Assembly: GCF_002787055.1 (NCBI RefSeq)
Contig: NZ_CP024808.1
Span: forward strand, 708,328-772,327
DNA from: Candidatus Nitrosotenuis aquarius
GTDB lineage: Archaea; Thermoproteota; Nitrososphaeria; Nitrososphaerales; Nitrosopumilaceae
DNA length: 64,000 nucleotides
Reading direction: 5' to 3'
Shown: piece by piece, positions 1 through 8,225 of the stretch
Layout: the number at the start of each line of letters is the position of its first letter
How positions within the stretch are numbered: position 1 is the stretch's first letter
Position numbers and translations under genes: made by a program
Notes under the pieces: model-generated
The model's input: only the letters and a program-made list of their open reading frames with translations
Told to the model about the DNA's origin: nothing
The model's database searches: none

Positions 1-144
1 GCAATGGGTGACTATGGCAGAATATCAAGAATTTTGTGTCTGCATCTTGGCGCCCCGTACACCTATGTCTCACTTGGCAAGCCAGTGGCACCCGGCCAGT
101 TCAGCTTAGATGAGATTAAATCGCTGCAATCCCTGCAGAAATAA
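1..144 (+). CDS. aroD: 3-dehydroquinate dehydratase, type I (C-terminal end only)
   Basis: The window opens inside this gene. The last 47 codons read in frame 1 and contain GAPYTYVSLGKPVAPGQFS, the usual C-terminal signature of type I dehydroquinase, where the Q of the APGQ motif closes the active site. The enzyme dehydrates 3-dehydroquinate to 3-dehydroshikimate. The stop is two bases before the aroE start, so it is the first visible gene of the aromatic operon. The N-terminus and the Schiff-base lysine lie outside the window. Confidence 0.88.
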   Translation, partial: AMGDYGRISRILCLHLGAPYTYVSLGKPVAPGQFSLDEIKSLQSLQK

Positions 145-146
145 CA

Positions 147-962
147 ATGGTCAAAACCTTTGCAGTGATAGGAGACCCAATAGAGCATTCGTTGTCTCCT
201 AGCATTCACAATGCCGCATTCAAGGCGCTAAACTTGGACTGCACCTATATCGCATACAGGATTCCAAGGGGCGAGCTAAAAGAGGGAATCGAGTCATTGC
301 GCCAAATAAAAATCGCAGGATTCAATGTTACCATTCCGCACAAAATAGAGATGATGCAGTATCTGGATGATATAAGCCCGGAATGCAAGATGATTGGCGC
401 AACAAACACAGTATCCAATGACAACGGAAAGTTCACAGGCTACAACACAGACATGGACGGATTCCTAGAACCAATCAAGAAAAGAAACATCGGGATTTCC
501 GGCGAGTCTGTCTTGGTATTAGGTTCAGGCGGCGCAGCCCGGGCAATAGTTGCAGGCTTTGCAAAGGAAAAGGCAAAAAAAATCACCATATCAAACAGGA
601 CATTACAAAAGGCGCAAGCCCTATCAGAATTTGCATCCAGTCTCGGTGCGGAAGCTGATTACATCAAACTGCAAAATGTCGACGTCTCAAAATACAAGTT
701 TGTCATAAACGCAACCTCTGTCGGACTAAAAAACGAGCCCAGCCCCATTCCCACAGGTGCAATAAACGCAAATCACGTCGTATATGATATCATATACATG
801 CCAATGAACACCGACCTAATCCAGCAGTCAAAGAAAAATTCCGCCACGATAATCTACGGGTATGAAATGCTCCTAGGCCAAGCTGCCCTAGCATTTCAAA
901 TATGGCACAGAGTCCAGGCCCCATACGAGGCAATGAAAAAGGTCTTGCTTGGAGGATTCTAG
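147..962 (+). CDS. aroE: shikimate dehydrogenase
   Basis: NADPH-dependent reduction of 3-dehydroshikimate to shikimate. The 271-aa length is normal for the family. The N-terminal substrate domain has the motif NVTIPHK with the catalytic Lys and later NTDMDGF with the catalytic Asp. The Rossmann domain has LGSGGAARAI as its glycine-rich loop and NRT shortly after, typical for NADP recognition. The C-terminal GYEMLLGQAALAFQIW helix is also characteristic. The gene sits between aroD and the shikimate kinase gene, and its TAG stop directly abuts the next ATG, which indicates one transcript. Confidence 0.96.
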   Translation: MVKTFAVIGDPIEHSLSPSIHNAAFKALNLDCTYIAYRIPRGELKEGIESLRQIKIAGFNVTIPHKIEMMQYLDDISPECKMIGATNTVSNDNGKFTGYNTDMDGFLEPIKKRNIGISGESVLVLGSGGAARAIVAGFAKEKAKKITISNRTLQKAQALSEFASSLGAEADYIKLQNVDVSKYKFVINATSVGLKNEPSPIPTGAINANHVVYDIIYMPMNTDLIQQSKKNSATIIYGYEMLLGQAALAFQIWHRVQAPYEAMKKVLLGGF

Positions 963-1814
963 ATGAAGGTAAAGGCTACAGTAAACGGCGCAATCTCCTT
1001 GGTAAACGCAATTGCCACCTGGAAGGGCGCAACGCTTGGAATAACTGCCAAGGTAGAGGCAACAGTATCCACATCTGAAGGCAAAGGAATCCAGCTGGAG
1101 CTTGACAACCAAAACACCAGCTCACGCCTTGTAAACAAGGTGGTGGAATTTGCAGTGCCAAAAAAGGAGCTGGAAAAAAACAAGATAACAATCTCACTCC
1201 AGTCCGAAATCCCGACAGGGTACGGCCTCAAAAGCTCTAGCGCAATTTCATCTGTGATATCGCTTGCATGCCACAAAATATTCAAGCCAAATTACACGGA
1301 TTCCCAGGTCCTAAACGCTGGAATTGACGCATCGCTTGCCACAAAGGTGAGCATGACTGGCGCATACGACGATGCATCTGCGTGCTATTTTGGTGGAATC
1401 CAGGTCACCGACAACAAGGCCCGCAAGACAATAAGATCAGACAAGACCCCAGCAAATCTTGTCGCAGTAGTGTTTGTCCCAAAGTCAAGAAAGCGAGGAA
1501 ATGTAAAGCAGCTCAAAGTACTAGATACAGTATTTGAGCGGGCGTGGAATTTTGCAAAAAACGGCGACTATTGGAATGCAATGATTCTGAACGGGTACGC
1601 AACATCTGCCGTCCTAAACTCGGATCCAAAAATAATCTCATCACTGATTGAAAACGGCGCACTGGGGGCATCGGTGTCAGGAAACGGGCCTTCCATTGCA
1701 GCAATAGTAAAAAAAGACAATGCACCAAAAATAAAAAAGGTCTTCTCAGAGCATGAGGGAGCAACCATGCTAGCAGAAATCAACAACCGGCGGGCCGAAG
1801 TCCATGAAGTGTAA
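963..1814 (+). CDS. aroK: shikimate kinase, archaeal GHMP type
   Basis: Phosphorylates shikimate to shikimate 3-phosphate with ATP. It is not the P-loop bacterial AroK. It carries the GHMP-kinase motif PTGYGLKSSSAISS at about residues 82-95 and the C-terminal glycine motif SGNGPSIAAI near residue 240, as in archaeal shikimate kinases. The length of 283 aa fits. The start codon touches the aroE stop, and the 3' end overlaps the aroA start by 11 bp, so translation of the three genes is probably coupled. Confidence 0.95.
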   Translation: MKVKATVNGAISLVNAIATWKGATLGITAKVEATVSTSEGKGIQLELDNQNTSSRLVNKVVEFAVPKKELEKNKITISLQSEIPTGYGLKSSSAISSVISLACHKIFKPNYTDSQVLNAGIDASLATKVSMTGAYDDASACYFGGIQVTDNKARKTIRSDKTPANLVAVVFVPKSRKRGNVKQLKVLDTVFERAWNFAKNGDYWNAMILNGYATSAVLNSDPKIISSLIENGALGASVSGNGPSIAAIVKKDNAPKIKKVFSEHEGATMLAEINNRRAEVHEV

Positions 1815-3072
1815 GGTGGAACAATCAAAGCTCAGCGGGACCCTGTCGTGTCCCCCAAACAAGAGCTACACGCACAGGGCAATCTTTCTGGCATCCCTAG
1901 TAAATGGAAAGAGCCTAGTCAAAAACGTCCTAAGATCAAGGGACACAAACGCAACAATTGAAATCTGCAGGCAGCTTGGGGCAGAAATCACAGAGGCTGG
2001 AAGCAACCTCAAGGTAAAAGGAATATCAAAATTTGAAAAAGAAGATCTGACACTTGATGCGTCAAATTCTGGAACCACCATACGCATAGCGTCCGCGATT
2101 TCCGCTCTGCGCGATGCCAAGACAATACTTACTGGCGATGAATCCCTGATAAAGAGACCAATGAAGCCGTTGCTTGATGCGCTGGAATCACTTGGCGCCA
2201 AGTGTAAATCAAACGACGGCAGGCCTCCACTAGAAATAACTGGCAGCATCAAGGGGGGCGAAGTATCCATACCAGGAAACGTGTCAAGCCAGTTCATCTC
2301 CGCATTATTCATTGCGGCACCACTGACAGAAAACGGAATTACAATTAACATTTCATCAGAGTTGGTCTCAAAGCCGTATCTGGATGCCACAATATCCACA
2401 ATGAAAAAGTTCGACGTCAAAGTCGAGGTGATAACACCGTACAAAAAATACCACATTGCACCACAAGAATACAAGCACACCACCATCACAATCCCGTCTG
2501 ACTTTTCCAGTGTCGCATTGTTATTGTCTGCTGCCGCCTTGGTAGGGGAAAAGCTCACAGTCAAGGTCTCAATTGGGGAATTGGCACAGGGCGACGAGGC
2601 AATAATTGACATTTTGGGCAAGATGGGCGCAGACGTCTCACTTAACAACAATGCAATCAAGGTGAAATACCCAGAAAGGCTAGCAGGCGGAAGGTTTGAT
2701 CTATCCAACACGCCAGACCTGTTGCCGCCACTGGCAATTCTTGGGCTAAAGTGCGAAACACCCCTGGAATTATACAATGTAAAGCATGCAAGATTCAAGG
2801 AAACAGACAGAATAGCAATTCTGGTCCGGGAGCTAAAAAAACTAGGACTGGAAATAACGGAAAAAGAGGACGGCATGATAATCAACCCGCCAACAACACT
2901 TAGGGGGGCTGAGCTAAATTCAGAAGACGACCACAGGTTGTTCATGGCGTTTTGCATTGCTGGCATGTATGTTGGAGGGTGCACAGTATCCGACCCAGAA
3001 TCAGTTGATGTGTCATATCCAAGCTTTGTTGCAGACATGAATCGAGTCGGCGCAAAAATTGCAACGATATAG
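1804..3072 (+). CDS. aroA: 3-phosphoshikimate 1-carboxyvinyltransferase (EPSP synthase)
   Basis: Transfers enolpyruvyl from PEP to shikimate 3-phosphate. The 422-aa protein shows the family motifs CPPNKSYTHRAIFLAS near the N-terminus (catalytic Lys and Arg), NSGTTIRI, RPMKPLLDAL and RFKETDRI, in the order expected for the two inside-out alpha/beta domains. It starts inside the last codons of the shikimate kinase gene. The reverse strand has a 405-aa open frame over the same DNA that shows no family motif. Confidence 0.97.
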   Translation: MKCKVEQSKLSGTLSCPPNKSYTHRAIFLASLVNGKSLVKNVLRSRDTNATIEICRQLGAEITEAGSNLKVKGISKFEKEDLTLDASNSGTTIRIASAISALRDAKTILTGDESLIKRPMKPLLDALESLGAKCKSNDGRPPLEITGSIKGGEVSIPGNVSSQFISALFIAAPLTENGITINISSELVSKPYLDATISTMKKFDVKVEVITPYKKYHIAPQEYKHTTITIPSDFSSVALLLSAAALVGEKLTVKVSIGELAQGDEAIIDILGKMGADVSLNNNAIKVKYPERLAGGRFDLSNTPDLLPPLAILGLKCETPLELYNVKHARFKETDRIAILVRELKKLGLEITEKEDGMIINPPTTLRGAELNSEDDHRLFMAFCIAGMYVGGCTVSDPESVDVSYPSFVADMNRVGAKIATI

Positions 3073-3080
3073 GTTATAAG
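3073..3080 (+). promoter_or_regulatory. TATA-like box before aroC
   Basis: The sequence GTTATAAG lies 24-31 bp upstream of the aroC ATG, the spacing expected for a leaderless archaeal transcript. It suggests an internal promoter within the aromatic operon. No mapping data support it. Confidence 0.45.
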
Positions 3081-3103
3081 CATCAGGTGCTGATTTTTTA
3101 CTA

Positions 3104-4198
3104 ATGGCGGGCAGCTCTATTGGTCAGAGGCTAGTGCTCACTAGTTTTGGTGAAAGTCATGGTAGATGCATAGGAGCTGTCCTTGATGGATGCCCGGCAG
3201 GCCTAGAACTGGAAGAAAAAGACATTCAAAAAATGCTCGACCAGAGAAAGCCAGGCCAGTCCCTAGTATCTACACAAAGAAAGGAAGGCGACATTGTGGA
3301 AATTCTCTCTGGCGTATTCCGCGGTTATACTACCGGCGCGCCCATTGCAATGATAATTTGGAACAAGGACCAGCATTCTCGCGATTATGATAACTTGGTA
3401 ACAAAGATGAGGCCGGGCCACTCTGACTATCCAGCTCTGGTAAAATATCACCAATATAATGACCATCGCGGTGGCGGACGATTCTCAGGAAGACTTACTG
3501 CCACACACGTGATGGGCGGGGCAATTGCAAGAAAGCTGCTCAAGGTAACACTAGGCATTGAAACCAATTCCTATACTGTAAAAATTGGAAAGATTTCCAT
3601 GAGTGAAAAGTTTGACTCTAAAATGAAAAATGCAATTTACCAAAACGAGGTCCGGTGCCCAAACCCAAAGACCGCGGAAAAAATGCGGGCGGCAATTTTA
3701 TCTGCAAGAAAAAGCGGCGACTCGCTAGGCGGAATAATAGAATCCACCACAACAAATCTCCCAGTGGGCCTTGGCGAGCCGATATTTAGCTCACTAGAAT
3801 CAGACATTGCAAAGGCAATCTACTCAATCCCATCTGTGAAGGGAGTAGAGTTTGGATCAGGCTTTGCAGGATCAGAATTGTACGGCTCGCAAAACAACGA
3901 CCCATACATTTCAAAAAAAGGCAAGGTCTACACCAAGACAAACAATGCCGGGGGAATCCTAGGTGGACTCTCCACCGGAATGCCAATCACAATGAGAATA
4001 GCATTCAAGCCAGCATCATCTATAGCAAAAAAACAATCAACAATAGACATCAAGACAAAAAAACAGGCAATACTGCAAGTGCAGGGAAGGCACGACCCGT
4101 GCGTTGTACCAAGGGCGCCCCCAGTGGTGGACTCGCTGGTGTCGTTGGTACTAGCTGATCATGCGCTCATCGGCGGATTCATCAAGCCGGTTTTGTAA
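3104..4198 (+). CDS. aroC: chorismate synthase
   Basis: Converts EPSP to chorismate using reduced FMN. The 364-aa product has the signature SFGESHG near residue 15, RPGHSDYPALVKY and the conserved DHRGGGRFSGRLTA segment, plus RHDPCVVPRAPPV near the C-terminus. The start ATG follows a TATA-like element and a 31-bp gap after aroA. The stop lies 3 bp before the chorismate mutase-aminotransferase gene. Confidence 0.97.
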   Translation: MAGSSIGQRLVLTSFGESHGRCIGAVLDGCPAGLELEEKDIQKMLDQRKPGQSLVSTQRKEGDIVEILSGVFRGYTTGAPIAMIIWNKDQHSRDYDNLVTKMRPGHSDYPALVKYHQYNDHRGGGRFSGRLTATHVMGGAIARKLLKVTLGIETNSYTVKIGKISMSEKFDSKMKNAIYQNEVRCPNPKTAEKMRAAILSARKSGDSLGGIIESTTTNLPVGLGEPIFSSLESDIAKAIYSIPSVKGVEFGSGFAGSELYGSQNNDPYISKKGKVYTKTNNAGGILGGLSTGMPITMRIAFKPASSIAKKQSTIDIKTKKQAILQVQGRHDPCVVPRAPPVVDSLVSLVLADHALIGGFIKPVL

Positions 4199-4201
4199 AA
4201 A

Positions 4202-5569
4202 ATGTCAAACATTGACCAGCTCCGAAACAAAATAGACGAAATCACAATACAGATGCTCAAGCTGCTCAAAGAGCGAACCGACATATCAAAGCAAATAGGC
4301 GAGCTCAAAAAAAGCAGCGGACTGTCAGTATTTGACGAAAAAAGAGAGGAACAGTTACGCACGGAGGTAGCCAATCTCTGCAAGCAAATTGGTCTGGACG
4401 AGTCCATTGGCAAAAAATTCCTAAATTTCCTCCTAAACGAGTCGGTAAAAGTCCAGTCAGACGGAAAACAAACGCACCTGACAATATTTCTCAAGGCAAA
4501 GACACTAGAGCAGCAAGGCAAGAAGATAATCCACATGGAGGTAGGCGAGCCGGACTTTATGCCATCGCCAATCATAAAATCCGCACTAGCCGAAGCATAC
4601 GACAAGGGCCTAGTAAGGTATGGTCCGGCGCAAGGCATGCCAAAACTGCGCGAGGCACTTGCACAATATTGTACCAAGAAATTTGGCGCAAATATCAAGA
4701 CAGAAAACATCCTGGTCTCACCCGGTGGAAGATTTTCCGTGTTTTTGGCAATCTCTACTTTGCTAAACCCAGGTGACGAAATCATAGTAATAGAGCCGGC
4801 ATGGCCTGCATACCGAGACTGCGCAGCAAACGCCGGAGTAAAGGTCAGGACCATAGCAACCACACTGGAGAACAGCTGGGACCCATCAATTTCCGAAATA
4901 GAAAATACCATCAACTCTAACACAAAGATGATAGTGCTGAACTATCCAAACAACCCGACAGGTAAGGTACTCTCGCCAAAGTTGCAGGACCAGATCATAG
5001 AGCTGGCAAAAAGGCACGACCTGTATGTTTTGTCTGACGAGATTTATTCCGAGTATGCGTTTTCAGAATGGAAGTCGATTCTATCAAACAACTATCCAAA
5101 GTCGATTGTAATACAGTCATTTTCAAAATCGCACGCAATGACAGGCCTGAGAATCGGCTACACCATCACAGATCCAAAAATAATTGAAAAGATGGTCAAG
5201 CTCCAAGCATTATGCATCACAAATGTAGCAGAGCCAGTCCAGTATGCGGCACTCAAAGCACTAGAAGCAGATACTACACAAAACGCAAGAATGGTAAAAT
5301 CAAAAATCAGTATACTAGTAGATGAGGCAAAGAAAATAGGACTAGAGTTTGCCAATCCAGACGGCGCAATGTATCTTTTTGCCAAAATAAACAAGCCGGG
5401 ATTTGACGGCCTAGAGTTTACCAACAGGCTTTTAGACCATGGCGTTGCCGTAGCACCTGGGGACGGGTTTGGCAGCTACCGGGGATTCATCAGGATTTCA
5501 GCCTGCCAGGACGAGGGCAGCCTAAAGAAGGGAATGATGATATTACATGAGGTTCTGGAGGAACAATAG
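4202..5569 (+). CDS. chorismate mutase (AroQ)-aminotransferase fusion
   Basis: A two-domain protein of 455 aa. Residues 1-85 are all-helical and read as an AroQ chorismate mutase (LRNKIDEITIQMLKLLKERT, later EEQLR and LNFLLNESVKVQ). Residues 90-455 are a fold-type I, aspartate-aminotransferase-like enzyme: MEVGEPDF, NYPNNPTGKV, SDEIYSEYAF, and the PLP lysine in SFSKSHAMTGLRIGY. The fusion would convert chorismate to prephenate and then transaminate prephenate, phenylpyruvate or hydroxyphenylpyruvate. Its place between aroC and tyrA supports a role in Phe/Tyr synthesis. The amino acceptor cannot be read from sequence. Confidence 0.9.
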   Translation: MSNIDQLRNKIDEITIQMLKLLKERTDISKQIGELKKSSGLSVFDEKREEQLRTEVANLCKQIGLDESIGKKFLNFLLNESVKVQSDGKQTHLTIFLKAKTLEQQGKKIIHMEVGEPDFMPSPIIKSALAEAYDKGLVRYGPAQGMPKLREALAQYCTKKFGANIKTENILVSPGGRFSVFLAISTLLNPGDEIIVIEPAWPAYRDCAANAGVKVRTIATTLENSWDPSISEIENTINSNTKMIVLNYPNNPTGKVLSPKLQDQIIELAKRHDLYVLSDEIYSEYAFSEWKSILSNNYPKSIVIQSFSKSHAMTGLRIGYTITDPKIIEKMVKLQALCITNVAEPVQYAALKALEADTTQNARMVKSKISILVDEAKKIGLEFANPDGAMYLFAKINKPGFDGLEFTNRLLDHGVAVAPGDGFGSYRGFIRISACQDEGSLKKGMMILHEVLEEQ

Positions 5570-6424
5570 ATGAAAAAAAGCATCACTGTTTTGGGCGCAG
5601 GCGGCAAGATGGGCCAGTGGTTTACCAAGTATTTTGCATCAATTGGCTACGAGGTAATTGGCTTTGATTCAGAGGCGCCAATCACGGACAAGTCAGTCAA
5701 AAAGGCAACATCGCTAGTCGGCGCAGTTCTCAACGCAGACTTGGTACTGTTGTGTACACCAACAAGACGCACACCGGAAATAATCAGACTAATTGCAAAG
5801 GAAATGAAGCGGGGATCATTTCTCATAGAGATAACATCGCAAAAGGCAAAGACTGCAGCTGCATTACTGAAAATTCCATCAAAGATAAACCCAGTTTGTA
5901 TTCATCCAATGTTTGGCCCAGGCGCAAAAAAGATCAAGGGACAAAACATCATCTCAATTCCAATCAAGGATGCAAAAAAGGAACTTGCCCTTGTAAAATC
6001 ACTGTTCGAGGGCGCAAACTTTGTCACAATAGACGCAATTGAACATGACAAAAAAATAGCAATCATACTTGGCTTAACACACCTGGTGAATCTGGCATTT
6101 GCGAATATTTTATCCAAGGATGACAAGATTTCCCTGACAGAGCGCATGTCCGGCACCACGTTCAAGATTCAAAAGATTCTCTCAGAGAGCATCATGACGG
6201 AATCAACTGAGCTGATTGAAACAATAATATCAAATCCAGAAATCAGAAGGGCCGCAGAGGAATTCTGGAAGGACGTAGGAAGACTGCTCACCGCTATCCA
6301 GGAGGGAAAATCAGAGGAAATAAACACCTATATCAGAACAGTTCAGGAAAACTTGGCAAAGAACTCGAACCTGGAAGAGTCCTACAAGAAACTAAATACA
6401 ATGATCAACGCAATCGAAAAGTGA
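5570..6424 (+). CDS. tyrA: prephenate or arogenate dehydrogenase
   Basis: The 284-aa protein starts with the NAD(P)-binding Rossmann motif LGAGGKMGQWF, followed by HPMFGPGAK and GLTHLVNLAF, which hold the histidines typical of the TyrA family. It oxidatively decarboxylates prephenate (or arogenate) toward tyrosine. There is no C-terminal ACT domain, so allosteric control must lie elsewhere. The gene follows the mutase-aminotransferase stop without a gap. The N-terminal loop lacks an Asp that would decide NAD versus NADP, so I leave the cofactor open. Confidence 0.9.
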   Translation: MKKSITVLGAGGKMGQWFTKYFASIGYEVIGFDSEAPITDKSVKKATSLVGAVLNADLVLLCTPTRRTPEIIRLIAKEMKRGSFLIEITSQKAKTAAALLKIPSKINPVCIHPMFGPGAKKIKGQNIISIPIKDAKKELALVKSLFEGANFVTIDAIEHDKKIAIILGLTHLVNLAFANILSKDDKISLTERMSGTTFKIQKILSESIMTESTELIETIISNPEIRRAAEEFWKDVGRLLTAIQEGKSEEINTYIRTVQENLAKNSNLEESYKKLNTMINAIEK

Positions 6425-6828
6425 TGCGTTCTACAAAAATAGTAACATCCTTTGTCGTATCCCAGGAAAAAATACTCATCCTAAAGCGAAGCAACCACGT
6501 AAAATCCATGAAAGGACTGTGGGGCGCAGTAAGCGGAATAATAGAGGGAAACGAGGATCCACTACATCGAGCCAAAATAGAGATTTTCGAGGAAATTGGC
6601 GCAAAACCAGAATCAATAAAGCTTCTCAAGGCGGGAAAGGACATGACTGTGTCATCTCCCCAGTATCCAGACCACCAGTGGCACATCTTTCCGTTCTTGT
6701 TTAAAATGGAGACTACGGAGGTCCTGCTAAACTGGGAAAACTCGTCCTACAGGTGGATTAGCCCCAACGAGATAAGCCAGTACGAGACGGTTCCAAACCT
6801 GGACGAAGTCCTACTCAACTTGCTGTAG
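6424..6828 (+). CDS. Nudix hydrolase with a variant Nudix box
   Basis: A small Nudix-fold protein of about 134 aa. The box reads GIIEGNEDPLHRAK followed by IEIFEEIGA. The EE pair that binds metal is kept, but the arginine of the canonical REUXEE core is replaced by Ile. A 'TGATG' junction with tyrA favours the ATG at 6424 over the in-frame GTG at 6421. The gene ends 18 bp inside the convergent thiC gene. The substrate is unknown; its place at the end of the aromatic operon could reflect cleansing of a phosphorylated side product, but that is only inference. Confidence 0.8.
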   Translation: MRSTKIVTSFVVSQEKILILKRSNHVKSMKGLWGAVSGIIEGNEDPLHRAKIEIFEEIGAKPESIKLLKAGKDMTVSSPQYPDHQWHIFPFLFKMETTEVLLNWENSSYRWISPNEISQYETVPNLDEVLLNLL

Positions 6829-8139
6829 GTTTTCGTTTTCTTTGACGTACTTTCTTTGCTGTGGCAGCATCAAGTAGACGCATGCCCCGCCACACATTGT
6901 ACATGGGACGTTGTTGCCAGTGTGCTGGCCTGTCCTGTTGTGGATTCTAGCTGCCTCTTCCGGATCAATAGATAGTGCGATTTGTTTTTCCCAGTCCAGG
7001 GTTCGTCTTGCTTCTGTCATCTTTGTGTCCCAGATGATTGCCTTATCGCGCAGCTTTACCAGGTCTCCCGCATGTGCTGCAATTCTGTATGCAATCAATC
7101 CCTGTCGAACTTCGTGCGCATTTGGCAACGCCAGGTGTTCTGCAGGGGTCAGATAGCATAAGAGATCAACGCCCTCGCTTGCCGCAATTGCGGCACCTAT
7201 TGCACTTGAGATATGGTCATAGCCAGATGCGACATCGGTAACCAATGGTCCCAGCACATAATACGGAACATCGCCAATCAAGGATTTTGCAAGCCTGACG
7301 TTTGCGGCAACCTCGTTTAGGGGAACATGCCCTGGGCCTTCAACCATTACCTGCACGTCTTGCTCGTGTGCTTGCTTTGTCAGCCTTGAGATGTTTATCA
7401 TTTCCTGCACCTGTAGCTCGTCATGCGAATCCAAAATGGAACCCGGTCGCAGTGCGTCGCCAAGGCTAAACGTTATGTCGTATTTTTTGGCAAGTTCCAT
7501 CAGATAATCATAATGAGTAATGTAGGGATTTTCCTTGTCGTATTTTAGCATCCAGGCGGCAGTGATCGTTCCGCCCTTGCTCACAACGCCCCCATATCGC
7601 TGAACCTTGAGGATTCTCTTGGCGATTTCTTTAGTTATGCCAGAGTGTATGGTGGTGTAATCTACGCCGTCTTTTGCATTGTTCTCAAATGCGTTTAGAA
7701 AATCATCCTCTGTGATATCTAGTGGATTTTTGTGCTTTTCAACCCCGTGGTTGTATGCCTCATAGATTGGCACAGTACCAAATGTGATTGGTGCGGCCTC
7801 TAGTAGTGCTCGCCTAATTGCGCCAACATCGCCGCCATCGGACAGATCCATGATAGTATCAGCATGGTGCTTTACTGCCACCTGCGCCTTTTCAATTTCC
7901 TCGTTTAGATCAACTTTGAGTGTAGATGTGCCAATGTTTACGTTGACCTTGGTCTTGAGTCCTTTTCCAATTCCGACCCGGTGTACTTTTTGTGGTCGAA
8001 CATTGTTTGCAGGTATGATAATCGAGCCGGTTGCCATTCTAGAGCGCAGCCATTCGGGAGTTACTCCCTCGTCTTTTGCCACTTGCTTCATTTCGTCCGT
8101 TATAACACCACGACGTGCGGCAGCTAGCTGAGTTCCCAT
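6811..8139 (-). CDS. thiC: phosphomethylpyrimidine synthase (HMP-P synthase)
   Basis: A radical-SAM enzyme that turns aminoimidazole ribotide into hydroxymethylpyrimidine phosphate for thiamine. The 442-aa protein has the family segments NVNIGTS, MEGPGHVPLNEV, YVLGPLVTDVASGYDH and a C-terminal cysteine motif CTMCGGACVY for the 4Fe-4S cluster. The cysteines are spaced C-x2-C-x3-C rather than the x4 spacing of many bacterial ThiC. The gene is divergent from thiD-thiN, with 86 bp between them. A TATA-like TTTAAATC on the minus strand lies about 25 bp before the start. Confidence 0.96.
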   Translation of the reverse strand: MGTQLAAARRGVITDEMKQVAKDEGVTPEWLRSRMATGSIIIPANNVRPQKVHRVGIGKGLKTKVNVNIGTSTLKVDLNEEIEKAQVAVKHHADTIMDLSDGGDVGAIRRALLEAAPITFGTVPIYEAYNHGVEKHKNPLDITEDDFLNAFENNAKDGVDYTTIHSGITKEIAKRILKVQRYGGVVSKGGTITAAWMLKYDKENPYITHYDYLMELAKKYDITFSLGDALRPGSILDSHDELQVQEMINISRLTKQAHEQDVQVMVEGPGHVPLNEVAANVRLAKSLIGDVPYYVLGPLVTDVASGYDHISSAIGAAIAASEGVDLLCYLTPAEHLALPNAHEVRQGLIAYRIAAHAGDLVKLRDKAIIWDTKMTEARRTLDWEKQIALSIDPEEAARIHNRTGQHTGNNVPCTMCGGACVYLMLPQQRKYVKENENLQQVE

Positions 8140-8225
8140 GGTATCATTAGGTCGAGTCTAGATTTAAACAGTAGGCAGAATAGAACTACAAATACTATAA
8201 TTCAGAGAATCTGCAAGAAATCTCA
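8140..8225. promoter_or_regulatory. divergent thiC / thiD-thiN promoter region
   Basis: This 86-bp intergenic stretch has a minus-strand TATA-like element (around 8161-8168) for thiC and a plus-strand ACTATAATT (8194-8202) for thiD-thiN, each 22-32 bp from its start codon. That leaves almost no 5' leader on either side, so there is no room for a TPP riboswitch. Regulation is more likely at the DNA level. Confidence 0.5.

Noticed and set aside
1866-3083. 405-codon open frame on the reverse strand over aroA
   Set aside because: It mirrors a strongly conserved EPSP synthase gene, its translation is Ser-rich and lacks family motifs; a codon-bias shadow.
4159-4923. 254-codon reverse frame over the chorismate mutase-aminotransferase gene
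   Set aside because: Antisense to clear AroQ and PLP-enzyme motifs; no recognisable protein.
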